Of a stretch of DNA of 64,000 nucleotides, positions 8,243 through 17,212 are shown in pieces. The notes below the pieces were generated by a model. The model searched no databases and was not told the DNA's origin. It saw nothing but the letters and a program-made list of their open reading frames with translations. The translations under genes and the position numbers were made by a program. Each line of letters opens with the position of its first letter. Position 1 is the first letter of the stretch. Origin of the DNA: Nocardia colli (GTDB taxonomy: Bacteria > Actinomycetota > Actinomycetes > Mycobacteriales > Mycobacteriaceae); assembly GCF_008704205.1 (NCBI RefSeq), contig NZ_VXLC01000001.1, forward strand, positions 744,001 to 808,000. Direction: 5' to 3'.

Positions 8243-8653
8243 ATGACCGATACCCTGCTGGACATCGCCGAGGTGGCCGAGGAGTCCGGGCTCGCGCCAT
8301 CGGCCCTGCGGTTCTACGAAAAGCGCGGTCTGATCACCCCGGCGGGTCGCAACGGCCTGCGCCGCACCTTCCGTCCCGATGTGCTCGGGCGCTTGGCCTT
8401 GGTCGCCTGCGCCCGCGGCGCCGGTTTCACCATCGCCGAAATCGCCGGATTCCTCCGCGCCACCCCCAGCGATACCGAACTCCGTGCCGGAATGGCCCGC
8501 AAGGCTACGGAACTCGACGAAGACATCGCCCGCCTCACCCGCATGCGCGACAGCCTCCGGCACGCCTCGACCTGCACCCATGAGCCCCTGGTCGAATGCC
8601 CGGACTTCAAGGCGACGTTCAAAGGCCCTGCACCTCAGCCGATCCGGACGTGA
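8243..8653 (+). CDS. MerR family transcriptional regulator
   Basis: A 136-residue protein from the ATG at 8243, preceded by a strong AAGGAGA ribosome-binding site; the longer in-frame start at 8189 would run through the operator. The N-terminal winged helix-turn-helix is clear (LDIAEVAEESGLAPSALRFYEKRGLI), followed by a dimerising coiled coil (residues 75-110). A C-terminal pair of cysteines in a CTHEPLVECPDF motif occurs in many MerR-like regulators of this branch and may bind metal or sense redox state, but the SoxR iron-sulphur cluster motif is absent. It probably controls itself and the divergent MBL/epimerase genes. Confidence 0.9.
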   Translation: MTDTLLDIAEVAEESGLAPSALRFYEKRGLITPAGRNGLRRTFRPDVLGRLALVACARGAGFTIAEIAGFLRATPSDTELRAGMARKATELDEDIARLTRMRDSLRHASTCTHEPLVECPDFKATFKGPAPQPIRT

Positions 8654-8661
8654 AGGCCGAA

Positions 8662-9510
8662 CTAGTCGGCGGCCTCGGGTGAGCCCTTGATGAACCAGTT
8701 GATGATTTCCTCGCCGGCCAGGATGCCGGTGGCGCGGGTGATGGTGAGGTTGGGGTGGGTCCAGTTGAGGTGTTCGAGTTCGCCGTGGCGGGGGCGGATG
8801 GCGTAGTCGGCGCTGCGCAGCATCTCGGCGTCCAGGGCGCCGTCGCCGGCCGCGAAAGTTTGTGCCTCGGTGGCGAGTTCGCCGGAGTCGAGCAGGCGGC
8901 GGCGGACCTCGGCGACCGCGTGGCTCTTGCAGACGACGTCGGGCATCGAGTAGATCTTGCGGCCCTGCTGGGAGGCGGACCAGCCGCGGACCCGGCACCA
9001 GGCGTCCCATTCGGCCAGGAAGCCGTCCGGGACCTCTTTGGGACGGACGACGAGATAGCAGAACAGGTCGTCGGCCTCGCGGAACTTGGTCACCCACGAA
9101 TCGTCGACGCGGGAGCGGAGTTCGGCGGTGACCTCGGAGAGGGTCGCCCCGCCCGCGCGGACCTTGGCGTCGATGTCGATGCGCCAGCGCAGATCCGGCA
9201 CGCCGTCCACCAGGATGTTGCCGCCGTTGCTGGTGATGGCGTAACGCCATGGGGCGCCGGGCAATTGGATGCGGTTGAACTGTTTGATGGTCCGCGTGGT
9301 GGTCGGGATGACCGCGGCGGGCTGGGTGAGGGTCTGCATGCGCAGCGCCGCGGCCGTGGTCATGAACGACAGCGGCGCGCCTTCGAGGTGTTCCACGCAG
9401 ACCGTCGGCACGTCGGTGTTGGCGCTGAACGCGTTGCGCGAGTAGATCATTGTTCGATCCAGGTCGGTGGCGACCAGCGTGTGTCTTCGTAGCCTGCGTA
9501 GGTCCATCAT
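8662..9510 (-). CDS. HAD-family hydrolase of the Ter-associated biosynthetic set
   Basis: About 282 residues. It starts at the ATG at 9510, which overlaps the stop of the phosphoribosyltransferase gene (ATGATG), so translation is probably coupled. The nucleophile motif VATDLDRTM gives Asp16 and Asp18 of the HAD superfamily. A large cap-like segment follows (residues 70-210), then FAAGDGALDAEML with the C-terminal acidic metal-binding motif. HAD, phosphoribosyltransferase and HpcH/CitE genes recur together with TerD genes and have been proposed to make a nucleoside-like metabolite. The context here supports that membership; the reaction is unknown. Confidence 0.82.
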   Translation of the reverse strand: MMDLRRLRRHTLVATDLDRTMIYSRNAFSANTDVPTVCVEHLEGAPLSFMTTAAALRMQTLTQPAAVIPTTTRTIKQFNRIQLPGAPWRYAITSNGGNILVDGVPDLRWRIDIDAKVRAGGATLSEVTAELRSRVDDSWVTKFREADDLFCYLVVRPKEVPDGFLAEWDAWCRVRGWSASQQGRKIYSMPDVVCKSHAVAEVRRRLLDSGELATEAQTFAAGDGALDAEMLRSADYAIRPRHGELEHLNWTHPNLTITRATGILAGEEIINWFIKGSPEAAD

Positions 9511-11996
9511 GTCTGCTGCACGTCCTTGATCAGTCCCATACACGAGTAGGCCAGGTCGGGCACGACCTCGACCGGCACGCCGCGGGCCGCGGCGAGCAGC
9601 CGGATATGCGCGTGTTCGGGCGCCTCGGCCTCCCGGACCAGCACCAGCCACGGCATCCGCCGCAGCAGCACCCGGGTGGTCTCGCCGACCCCGGGCTTCA
9701 CGAAATTCACGCTGGCGATGCCGTATTCGGCACGCACCTGCTCGACCGACGCCCAACCGGTCCAGGTCGGCGTGCGGTCGCTGTCCCGAACGGCCGCCAC
9801 CTCCGCGGGCACCCGATCGCGCACCGCCGCGAACGCGGCACTCACGGTGTCGAGCAGCCGGAGCGAGACATCGTCGTCGGCGAGTTCGCGATAGAACTTG
9901 GCCCCGTGGAACTCGCCGGGCCCGATCAACGTGTCGTTCAGCACGGTGCGCGAAACCAGGCCGGACACGGTGGAATTCAGGCAGGCCGAGGCGATGAGGA
10001 AGTCGTCGCGCGTGCCATAGGTGCGCACGCAGTGGCCGGGATCGGCGAGCACGGCGAGCTCACCGTTGAACCGGGCGCCGCCGGCCGCGTGATAGGCGTC
10101 GAGGGCGTCGGTGAGCTCGTGCGTGATGGCGCCCTTGCCGGTCCAGCCGTCCACGAACACGATCGAGCTCGGATCATGATGCCGCGCAAGGTAATCGAGA
10201 GCGACGGCATCGATGCCGCGGTCCCGCACGATCGACACCGCGTAGTGCGGCACGTCGAGGCTCGGCTGTCCGGGACCGCGCCCGGACTGCAGCCACCGCC
10301 GCATGAGCACGCCGATCGGCGTGCCCGCCCGCGCCAGCGACACCAGCACGATGTCGTCGCCGCGTTCGGCGACAACGAGTTCCGCGACCGTAGCCACCGC
10401 CAGCGCCAACCGCTCGGCGCTGTCGGCGAGCACCTCGTCGAACAGCGAGCGATACGCGGCGTCGGGCTGGTACTCGATCGGCAGCGACTCCGCGTAATGC
10501 GCGACACCGGACTGGATGCGCCGTTCCCGGACGGCCACGTCGGCCTCCAGGTCGACGTCGGACAGGTCTTTGAGCAGCCAGGAAACCTCTTCGGCCGCAT
10601 ACGATCCGAACTCGGGACCGTGCAGCGGTTCGGGCAGCGTGGTCGCGCTGCGCTCGGCGTGCAGCTTGCGCGGATCGGCGCCGGGAAGCACCGCGACCAG
10701 CACATCCGCGCCGGAGGCGGTCAGCACGTCCACGAGCCCACCGTCCGCGACGAGTTCGTCGGTGTCGGCCGGCGGATCGATGACGACGACCAGGACCGGA
10801 TCGACCGCGGCGGGCTGAACCGCCTCGTCCGGCTGACCGGAGAACTCCGCCGACCAGTGCGCGTTGTACAGGTAGCGCGGCGCTTCCTGCCCGGATTCCG
10901 GTGCGGTGAACCGGAATCCACGACGCAGCGGATACCCGGGTTCATCGAGCACATAGGCCGGCGACCGCGTGGTGGTCTGGTACCGGGTAGGCGTACCGGA
11001 ATCGGCCAGCTCCGCCGCCAGCCGCAGCGGCAGATACATCAGTTCCTCGTGCGCGAGCACGATCACGGGCCGACCCGCGAACTCCGTTTCGAGGCGCTTC
11101 CGCAGCGCGTCGTTCGCCGCACCGACGGCCGCGTCGAACGCGGTGAAATCCGAACGCAGCACTCCGTGCCTGCCGCCTTCCGGCACCGCGGCCGGCCACG
11201 GCAGATCGATCCGCGTGAACGAACCACGCTGTGCGGCAACCGGATTCAAGGCAGGTTCGGGAAGCCCCGCAACGGCGTCCACCAGTCCGTCCGGCAGCAC
11301 AGTGTGCCCCGAGGCCAAGCAGACGGTGTCGATGCTCGCCCCCAACTCCGCCGCCGCCTGCTCGAAGGCGATCCGATCCGCCTCCAGCCGCATGTCCACC
11401 AGCGAGGCCAGCACGTAATGCGAGCGCGGCGAGAACGCGTGCAACGCCCGAATAGCGTCGAGCGCGGTTGCGCCGGTGGAGATCTCGTCGTCGACCAGCA
11501 CCAGCGGCAGCTCGTTGACGAAGATGTCGGCGGGCATGGGTTGCAGCTGATGCGAGGTGGCGTGCGAGTGCCCCTCCTCGAATCCGGTCAGCGTTTCCGC
11601 CGCGTCGACATCGCGCCGCGTCGAATGCAGATAGCCGACCGCGTCGATCCGCGCCGCGACGCAATGCCCGAGACCCGTGGCGGTTTCGGCGAACCCGAGC
11701 ACCAGCGCCTCACGGCCACCGAGCACCTCACGCACCAGATCGCCGAGCCGATTGCCGCCGTCTAGCACGACTCGGGGATCGGTCGGCAGGTGTTTACCGA
11801 GCACGGTGGACACCAGCAGATGCACCCGCTTCGGATTACGCCGCAGCCCGGGCTGAATCAGCTCCGCGATGGCCAGCTCCGCGGGCAGCACACTGCCCGG
11901 TTGAGCCACGCCGTAGGACTCTTCATGCTGTAGCCGAAGACCGAGATTTTTTGTTGCCCAAGGAATTCCGACAACATCGAGCGCGGCGCCGCTCAT
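9507..11996 (-). CDS. Phosphoribosyltransferase-TRSP-phosphoribosyltransferase fusion
   Basis: An 829-residue multidomain protein. The ATG at 11996 overlaps the upstream aldolase stop by ATGA. Residues 20-240 contain a PRPP-binding motif (LVLVDDEISTGATA, near residue 165). A TRSP domain with the eponymous TRSP sequence lies near residue 335. From about residue 500 a second phosphoribosyltransferase-like/StiP-type region follows (VSLARAGTPIGVLMRR, then FVDGWTGKGAI). In related Ter clusters these units are often separate genes; here they are one chain. It probably transfers or removes a phosphoribosyl group in a cytoplasmic pathway shared with the HAD and CitE-like neighbours. The product is unknown. 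Confidence 0.85.
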   Translation of the reverse strand: MSGAALDVVGIPWATKNLGLRLQHEESYGVAQPGSVLPAELAIAELIQPGLRRNPKRVHLLVSTVLGKHLPTDPRVVLDGGNRLGDLVREVLGGREALVLGFAETATGLGHCVAARIDAVGYLHSTRRDVDAAETLTGFEEGHSHATSHQLQPMPADIFVNELPLVLVDDEISTGATALDAIRALHAFSPRSHYVLASLVDMRLEADRIAFEQAAAELGASIDTVCLASGHTVLPDGLVDAVAGLPEPALNPVAAQRGSFTRIDLPWPAAVPEGGRHGVLRSDFTAFDAAVGAANDALRKRLETEFAGRPVIVLAHEELMYLPLRLAAELADSGTPTRYQTTTRSPAYVLDEPGYPLRRGFRFTAPESGQEAPRYLYNAHWSAEFSGQPDEAVQPAAVDPVLVVVIDPPADTDELVADGGLVDVLTASGADVLVAVLPGADPRKLHAERSATTLPEPLHGPEFGSYAAEEVSWLLKDLSDVDLEADVAVRERRIQSGVAHYAESLPIEYQPDAAYRSLFDEVLADSAERLALAVATVAELVVAERGDDIVLVSLARAGTPIGVLMRRWLQSGRGPGQPSLDVPHYAVSIVRDRGIDAVALDYLARHHDPSSIVFVDGWTGKGAITHELTDALDAYHAAGGARFNGELAVLADPGHCVRTYGTRDDFLIASACLNSTVSGLVSRTVLNDTLIGPGEFHGAKFYRELADDDVSLRLLDTVSAAFAAVRDRVPAEVAAVRDSDRTPTWTGWASVEQVRAEYGIASVNFVKPGVGETTRVLLRRMPWLVLVREAEAPEHAHIRLLAAARGVPVEVVPDLAYSCMGLIKDVQQT

Positions 11997-13207
11997 ACCG
12001 TCACCAACGCCGTCAGCAGATCCACGAACGAAACTCCCTTGTTGGCCACCCCGAACACCCGCGCCCGCAGTAGCGTCTGCCGCGCCCAACTACGGTGCGG
12101 CCGCATCTCGTTCATCTTGTTCCGATAGCCCGACGCCGCGACCCCGCCGACATCCACCTGCAGGATGTCCAGCGCATCCGAGTACTCCTCGTGCGTCACC
12201 ACCGACAGCGCGTGCACCGCCGCCACATGCGACGGATGGATCACCGTCTTGCCCTGGATCCCGTTCGCCCGATCGAGGGTGATCTCGCGCAACAGCCCGT
12301 CCAGGTCCCGGCTCACCAGGTACTGCCGGAACGGCACGGCGTCGGACTCCTCGAACGGCGCGGTGCGCAGTAACGGCCGGAACATCCGCTCGTGATCGGC
12401 GAAGTACTCCCAGACCGGCCCGGTGATCACGAAACCGGTGCCGTCCGCACGCCCGAGGTAGTTCACGATGTCGGCGATGACATCGGCGACCACCCGCACG
12501 TCGTAAATGGTCAGGTCGCGGTCGCGCCGGATGCCGAAGGTCGAGCACATGTCGGTCGCGCCGACCCGCACCGCGAGCACCCGCTCCCGATGCTCGGACA
12601 GCAACTCCGCGATCTGGGTCAGCTCCTGATCCCGGGTCTGCCGGTGCACCAGCCCCGCCGATTCGAGCACCGGCATCCCGTAGATCGGCCGGTCCAGCCG
12701 CCGCACCGCCGCGTTCAGCGCGTTCAGGTACTTCGGTCCGGTCGTGCTGTCGAACTTCGGGAAGACGAACCCGGTCAGCACCGAGGCGCCCGCGCCCAAT
12801 TGCTCCACGATCTCGGTGATCGTGTCCGCGTCGCGCACCCGGACGAACAGCAGCGGGTTCGAATCACCATTGGCGGCAAGCAGATTCAGTGTTTCCACGG
12901 TCTGCCGCTTGGCGAATTCGACCTCGTGATCGGCGACCGCGTCCTCCAGATCGATCACCATCGAGCACACCCCGCGCTCGGCGCGTTTGCTGATGGTCAG
13001 CGCCAGGTCCGGCCGGGTGGCCGGCGCGTACAGCGTCGCGCCCAGCCCGACAGCCAGTAACTCTCGATCGGTGTAGTCGTCGCCGAACGGCTCCGGCGCC
13101 CGATGAAACAAATTCCGTGCCTCGGGGCCGTGCAGCTGCCGGAAGTGGCGCAGCGGCATTCGCTTCCGCAGGGAAACTTCCCGCTGGACGGCGATGCCTG
13201 CGGTCAT
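11993..13207 (-). CDS. HpcH/HpaI aldolase, citrate lyase beta-like
   Basis: A 404-residue TIM-barrel C-C lyase of the CitE/HpcH type. Motifs include MVIDLEDAVADHE (acidic metal ligands), VRVRDAD, FVFPKFD, and GKTVIHPSHVA near the C-terminus, all typical of the CitE family. The ATG at 13207 has GGTGGG six bases upstream. It is larger than typical CitE (about 290 residues), with an N-terminal extension of about 50 residues. It overlaps the downstream phosphoribosyltransferase fusion by ATGA and follows the coiled-coil gene by 13 bases. It presumably cleaves or forms a C-C bond in the proposed Ter-linked metabolite pathway. Confidence 0.88.
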   Translation of the reverse strand: MTAGIAVQREVSLRKRMPLRHFRQLHGPEARNLFHRAPEPFGDDYTDRELLAVGLGATLYAPATRPDLALTISKRAERGVCSMVIDLEDAVADHEVEFAKRQTVETLNLLAANGDSNPLLFVRVRDADTITEIVEQLGAGASVLTGFVFPKFDSTTGPKYLNALNAAVRRLDRPIYGMPVLESAGLVHRQTRDQELTQIAELLSEHRERVLAVRVGATDMCSTFGIRRDRDLTIYDVRVVADVIADIVNYLGRADGTGFVITGPVWEYFADHERMFRPLLRTAPFEESDAVPFRQYLVSRDLDGLLREITLDRANGIQGKTVIHPSHVAAVHALSVVTHEEYSDALDILQVDVGGVAASGYRNKMNEMRPHRSWARQTLLRARVFGVANKGVSFVDLLTALVTV

Positions 13208-13220
13208 CGTTATCCCACCC

Positions 13221-14438
13221 TCATTCTCGTCGTGGTCCTGCTTGTTTTCTCATGCGATCCACCACCCCGGCGATGAAGTCGGTGATGGTATCCAGCTCGG
13301 CCACGTAGGCCCAGTAGTCGGGGTGCCGCCCCGTCAGTGTTTCGCTGATTCGATCGATCCGTGCGGCCTGCGCGTCCAGCACAGAGCCCCATTCGGTGAC
13401 GAGCCCGCGACTCACCGCGAGCATTTGGGCGTCCCGCAGCCGAAATCGTACGGCCTTGGCTTTCTCTTGCGGGTCGGACCTGACCTCGCGCAACGTGGCG
13501 AGCCGTTTGGTGACGGCGTCGACCTGGTGCTCGGCCTCCGTGAGATACCCGCGGGCGGATGTGGTCAGATCAAGTGCAATCTCCGGGTTGTTCTCCGCCG
13601 CTGCCGCACGCGCGCGGCCAAGGGCCGCATCCGCGGCGTCGATGGCTCGCTGACTTTCCCGCTCATTGTCAGCTAAATCCGCGGAACTCGCAGCGTTGAA
13701 TTCGCGCAGCAACCCCGAGTAGGCCGGGGCGAGCCCCTCGGCCCTGGTGCGCACCGCGGCCAGCCGGGTGCTCACCGAGGAGATCGCGGTCTTCGCCGCG
13801 TCGGCCCGAGATGGGGCCTGCGCCAACGCATCCGCCAGCCGCTTGGTCGCCGCCTCCAGCCGGTTCGCGCCCTCCCGGACCACCGCCGCCGACGCGCCCG
13901 GACCCGCGGCCTCCAGTGTGATGAGAGCCTCATCCACGGCCGCGGCGTGTTCGCGCACCGAGGGGTAGTTCGCGTACGCGGACTCGGCCGCCTGCCCGCG
14001 CACCCCCGCGGCCGCGACCTTCACCTGCTGGGCCAGTTGCGGCACGGTACCGAGGACCGCGACCGCGTTCTCCAGTTGCCCCTGGTTGCCGCGATAGAAC
14101 TCGTCGACCGCGCGGGCCGCGTCGGTCAACTGTCTGGTCACCGCCTCGGCCTGCTGCGGTCCCTGCGGCATCGGGGTCGCGTCGCGTTCGACCTGCTCGA
14201 GCTGCTCGGTCAGCGCCACATACGCCCCCGCGGCGTCGTAGCAACGACTCCGCACCGGCTCCCACGCGGCCGCCATCCGGCGGTCCGGGAACACCTGCTC
14301 GGCCGCGTGCACCGCCGCCTCGGCCGCGCTCTGGCGCTGGTCCATATCGAGGAACGCCGAGGCCAGCGACTGTCGCGCCGCGACGATCCATTCGTTGTTC
14401 CCGGCGGACCGGAACCATCCACGCCTACGACCTACCAC
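13221..14438 (-). CDS. Coiled-coil protein heading the Ter biosynthetic operon
   Basis: A 405-residue protein, almost wholly helical in composition, with long Ala/Glu/Gln/Arg heptad-like stretches and no membrane segment or signal peptide. It starts at a GTG at 14438 (MVGRRRGWFRSAGNNEW). I do not recognise a named family. The N-terminal 60 residues suggest a small helical repeat; the rest looks like successive coiled coils, ending in a basic tail. It is the first gene of the leftward run coiled-coil, aldolase, phosphoribosyltransferase, HAD, and is divergent from the canonical terD. It may be a scaffold or adaptor, which is inference from shape and position. Confidence 0.75.
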   Translation of the reverse strand: MVGRRRGWFRSAGNNEWIVAARQSLASAFLDMDQRQSAAEAAVHAAEQVFPDRRMAAAWEPVRSRCYDAAGAYVALTEQLEQVERDATPMPQGPQQAEAVTRQLTDAARAVDEFYRGNQGQLENAVAVLGTVPQLAQQVKVAAAGVRGQAAESAYANYPSVREHAAAVDEALITLEAAGPGASAAVVREGANRLEAATKRLADALAQAPSRADAAKTAISSVSTRLAAVRTRAEGLAPAYSGLLREFNAASSADLADNERESQRAIDAADAALGRARAAAAENNPEIALDLTTSARGYLTEAEHQVDAVTKRLATLREVRSDPQEKAKAVRFRLRDAQMLAVSRGLVTEWGSVLDAQAARIDRISETLTGRHPDYWAYVAELDTITDFIAGVVDRMRKQAGPRRE

Positions 14439-14583
14439 GCCCCGATCTTAGAGATCTCCCGTGTTCACCGGGGGTTCTGCGGGTTCCTACGCAAGTTCGC
14501 GGAAACCTACTACTGTCGTAAGGCGTACCCGGCGATTCGGACATGCTGGGAACCAATGACGGACTATTGAAAGGGAATCCCGC

Positions 14584-15159
14584 ATGGGTGTCAGTTTGTC
14601 CAAGGGCGGCAATGTCTCGCTGACCAAGGCGGCGCCTAACCTCACCAACGTCGCAGTCGGCCTAGGGTGGGATGTGCGGACCACCACCGGTACCGACTTC
14701 GACCTGGATGCCAGCGCGATCGCGACCGGCGCGGACAAGAAGGTGCTGTCGGACCAGCACTTCGTGTTCTTCAACAACCTGAAGTCGCCGGAAGGCGCGA
14801 TCGAGCACGCGGGTGACAACACCACCGGCGAGGGCGAGGGCGACGACGAGGTCATCAACGTCGACCTGGCCAACACCCCGCCGACCATCGAGAGCATCTT
14901 CTTCCCGGTCTCGATCTACGACGCCGAGACCCGGCAGCAGTCGTTCGGCCAGGTGCGCAACGCCTACATCCGCGTGGTCGACCGCAGCAACAACAACGAG
15001 CTCGCCCGCTACGACCTCACCGAGGACGCCTCGACCGAAACCGCCATGGTGTTCGGCGAGCTGTACCGCAACGGGGCCGAGTGGAAGTTCCGCGCGATCG
15101 GCCAGGGCTACGCCTCCGGGCTCGCCGGTATCGCCCGCGACTACGGCGTGAACGTCTAA
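14584..15159 (+). CDS. terD: TerD family calcium-binding stress protein
   Basis: A 191-residue single-domain TerD of the usual length. It begins MGVSLSKGGNVSLTK and carries FDLDASA, the NTTGEGEGDDE acidic calcium-binding loop, and the AIGQGYASGL ending. The upstream AAAGGGAATC serves as ribosome-binding site. TerD proteins are cytoplasmic and linked to tellurite, oxidative and other stress responses, but tellurite resistance should not be assumed. The divergent gene on its left heads the proposed Ter biosynthetic operon. A strong terminator follows its stop, so it is probably a monocistronic unit. Confidence 0.95.
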   Translation: MGVSLSKGGNVSLTKAAPNLTNVAVGLGWDVRTTTGTDFDLDASAIATGADKKVLSDQHFVFFNNLKSPEGAIEHAGDNTTGEGEGDDEVINVDLANTPPTIESIFFPVSIYDAETRQQSFGQVRNAYIRVVDRSNNNELARYDLTEDASTETAMVFGELYRNGAEWKFRAIGQGYASGLAGIARDYGVNV

Positions 15160-15177
15160 GGAACACTTCGAGGTTCG

Positions 15178-15203
15178 GAGGGGGCCCGGCAACGGGCCCC
15201 CTC
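15178..15203 (+). terminator. Strong hairpin after terD
   Basis: An 11-bp perfect stem with a GCAA tetraloop sits 18 bases after the terD stop. It has no long T tract, as is common for GC-rich actinobacterial terminators. Confidence 0.75.
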
Positions 15204-15378
15204 GTCATGCGCCCGGGCAGCCCGGGAAGACTCCAGATCGCCCGCCGCCGCGGCGGGCGACACCGTTGGACATCCGGCGGTCCAGCGGCCACGCTGGTAA
15301 CAGCGGCGTCAGAACAGTTTCATCAAACTAGCGCTCGGACGGGTCTACGTCCGGCCGACGCAAACGAAAGGTCCCCGC

Positions 15379-16479
15379 GTGGTCCTGCGTATTTTCGGCA
15401 TGTCAATCATCGTGACGGTGCTGTCGCTCGCCGCCGCGCTGCTCTACGGAGGACCGACCGCGCTGGCGCTGGCCGCGATCCTCGGCATCCTCGAAGTGTC
15501 GTTGTCCTTCGACAATGCCGTCATCAACGCGACGGTGCTGGAGCGGATGAGCGCGTTCTGGCAGCGCATCTTCCTCACCATCGGCGTGCTGATCGCCGTG
15601 TTCGGCATGCGCCTGGTGTTCCCGCTGGCGATCGTCTGGGTCACCGCCGGGCTGAACCCGGTGAAGGCCTTCGATCTGGCGCTCAACCCGCCCGCCGACG
15701 GCGCCGCGAACTTCCCCAACGGTGACCCGAGCTACGAGACCCTGCTCACCGACGCGCACCCGCAGATCGCCGCGTTCGGCGGCATGTTCCTGCTGCTGCT
15801 GTTCTTGAACTTCATCTTCGAAGAGCGCGACATCACCTGGCTGTCCTGGCTGGAGCGCCCGCTGGGCAAGCTGGGCAAGCTCGACATGCTCTCGGTGGTC
15901 GTCGCGGCGGTCGGGCTGGTGCTCACCGCGGAGCTGATCGCCGCCGACGACAAGCGCGCCACCGTCCTGATCGCCGGCCTGCTCGGCATGATCACCTACA
16001 TCGTGGTGGACGGTCTCGGCTCGATGTTCCACACCGAGGAGCACTCCGGCGACGGTCCCTCGGAGCTGGTCAAGGCGACGGGTAAGGCCGGGTTCTTCCT
16101 GTTCCTCTACCTCGAGGTGCTCGACGCGTCGTTCTCCTTCGACGGCGTGATCGGCGCGTTCGCGGTCACCTCCGACCCGATCATCATCGCCCTCGGCCTC
16201 GGCCTGATCGGCGCCATGTTCGTCCGCTCGATCACCGTCTACCTGGTGCGCAAGGGCACGCTCTCGGAGTACGTCTACCTCGAGCACGGCGCGCACTGGG
16301 CGATCGGCGCGCTGGCGGTCATCCTGTTCGTCTCGATCGGCGTGCACATCAGCGAGCTGATCACCGGCCTGGTCGGTGTCGCGTTCATCGGCGCGGCGTT
16401 CATCACCAGCGTGCTGCGCAACCGGCGCGAAGACGACGAAAAAGTGGACAGCGAACGAGAGCCGACCCCGGTAGGCTGA
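15379..16479 (+). CDS. TerC/DUF475 family integral membrane protein
   Basis: A 366-residue polytopic membrane protein from a GTG at 15379 with GAAAGG upstream. It has about nine hydrophobic helices and the duplicated TerC signature: LSFDNAVINA near residue 45 and SFSFDGVIGAFAVT near residue 255, whose Asp residues lie in membrane helices. The length and the central SYETLLTDAHPQIAAFGG segment match the DUF475 branch. TerC proteins are thought to act in metal ion export or metallation of secreted proteins and can associate with TerD-type proteins at the membrane. It is followed by a hairpin and another TerD-like gene. Confidence 0.92.
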   Translation: MVLRIFGMSIIVTVLSLAAALLYGGPTALALAAILGILEVSLSFDNAVINATVLERMSAFWQRIFLTIGVLIAVFGMRLVFPLAIVWVTAGLNPVKAFDLALNPPADGAANFPNGDPSYETLLTDAHPQIAAFGGMFLLLLFLNFIFEERDITWLSWLERPLGKLGKLDMLSVVVAAVGLVLTAELIAADDKRATVLIAGLLGMITYIVVDGLGSMFHTEEHSGDGPSELVKATGKAGFFLFLYLEVLDASFSFDGVIGAFAVTSDPIIIALGLGLIGAMFVRSITVYLVRKGTLSEYVYLEHGAHWAIGALAVILFVSIGVHISELITGLVGVAFIGAAFITSVLRNRREDDEKVDSEREPTPVG

Positions 16480-16507
16480 TTTTCGGCAAGCAAGCCGAAT
16501 ACTCGTG

Positions 16508-16542
16508 CGGCAGCGGCCACTCCCTTGCGGAGCCCGCTGCCG
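16508..16542 (+). terminator. Hairpin between terC and the next TerD-like gene
   Basis: A 9-bp perfect stem (CGGCAGCGG / CCGCTGCCG) with a 17-base loop, followed by TTTCC. It probably terminates or attenuates read-through into the gene at 16588. Confidence 0.6.
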
Positions 16543-16587
16543 TTTCCATATCTGTGTCACGCACACTGCCCGAGGGGGATCACGCCG

Positions 16588-17211
16588 ATGGCGAACGACA
16601 CCAACGCCGGTGGGGTCAACCTGTCGAAGGTGACCCTGTCGAAGGCGACCCCGAGCATCAACCTCACCAAACCCGGTGAGCAGCAGGGGACCATGCGGGT
16701 CAACCTGAACTGGTCCACCGGTTCGAAGGGTTTCTTCCGCCGGTCCAAGCCGGTCGATCTCGACCTCGGCTGCCTCTACGAACTGGCCGACGGCACCAAG
16801 GGCGTGGTGCAGGCGGTGGGCAACAACTTCGGCGCGCTCGATGCCGCGCCGTTCATCCAGCTCGACGGCGACGACCGCAGCGGCACCGCGGCCGGCGGCG
16901 AGAACATGCACATCAATCTCGCGCGGCCCGAGCTGTTCCGGCGCGTGCTGATCTTCGCCTTCATCTACGAGGGCGTGCCGAACTGGGCCGCCGCCGACGG
17001 TGTGGTCACGCTGTTCCCGACCGCGGGGCCGCAGATCGAGGTCCGGCTCGACTCCCCGGTGGACGGCGCCCGGTCCTGTGCGATCGCGCTGTTGCAGAAC
17101 CAGGGCGCGGGCATCACCGTGCACCGGGAAGTGCACTACATCAACGGTGCGCAGAAGGAGATCGACGAGGCGTACCGCTGGGGCATGAACTGGCACAGCG
17201 CCCGTAAGTAG
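16588..17211 (+). CDS. TerD-superfamily protein (TerA-like branch)
   Basis: A 207-residue protein from the ATG at 16588, preceded by GAGGGGG. It opens with two near-repeats (NLSKVTLSKATPSINLTK), then LNWSTGSKGFFRRSKPVDLDLGCLYEL, a GDDRSG acidic loop and a C-terminal IDEAYRWGMNWHSARK. The VDLDLG and GDDRSG positions correspond to calcium-binding segments of TerD, but the sequence is a divergent, TerA-like member of the superfamily. It lies downstream of terC and ends two bases from the convergent DMT exporter gene. Confidence 0.82.
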   Translation: MANDTNAGGVNLSKVTLSKATPSINLTKPGEQQGTMRVNLNWSTGSKGFFRRSKPVDLDLGCLYELADGTKGVVQAVGNNFGALDAAPFIQLDGDDRSGTAAGGENMHINLARPELFRRVLIFAFIYEGVPNWAAADGVVTLFPTAGPQIEVRLDSPVDGARSCAIALLQNQGAGITVHREVHYINGAQKEIDEAYRWGMNWHSARK

Positions 17212-17212
17212 C

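Noticed and set aside
1..17211. Classical tellurite-resistance operon terZABCDE
   Set aside because: Only TerD- and TerC-type genes are shared; TerB, TerZ and TerE in classical order are absent, so tellurite resistance should not be assumed.
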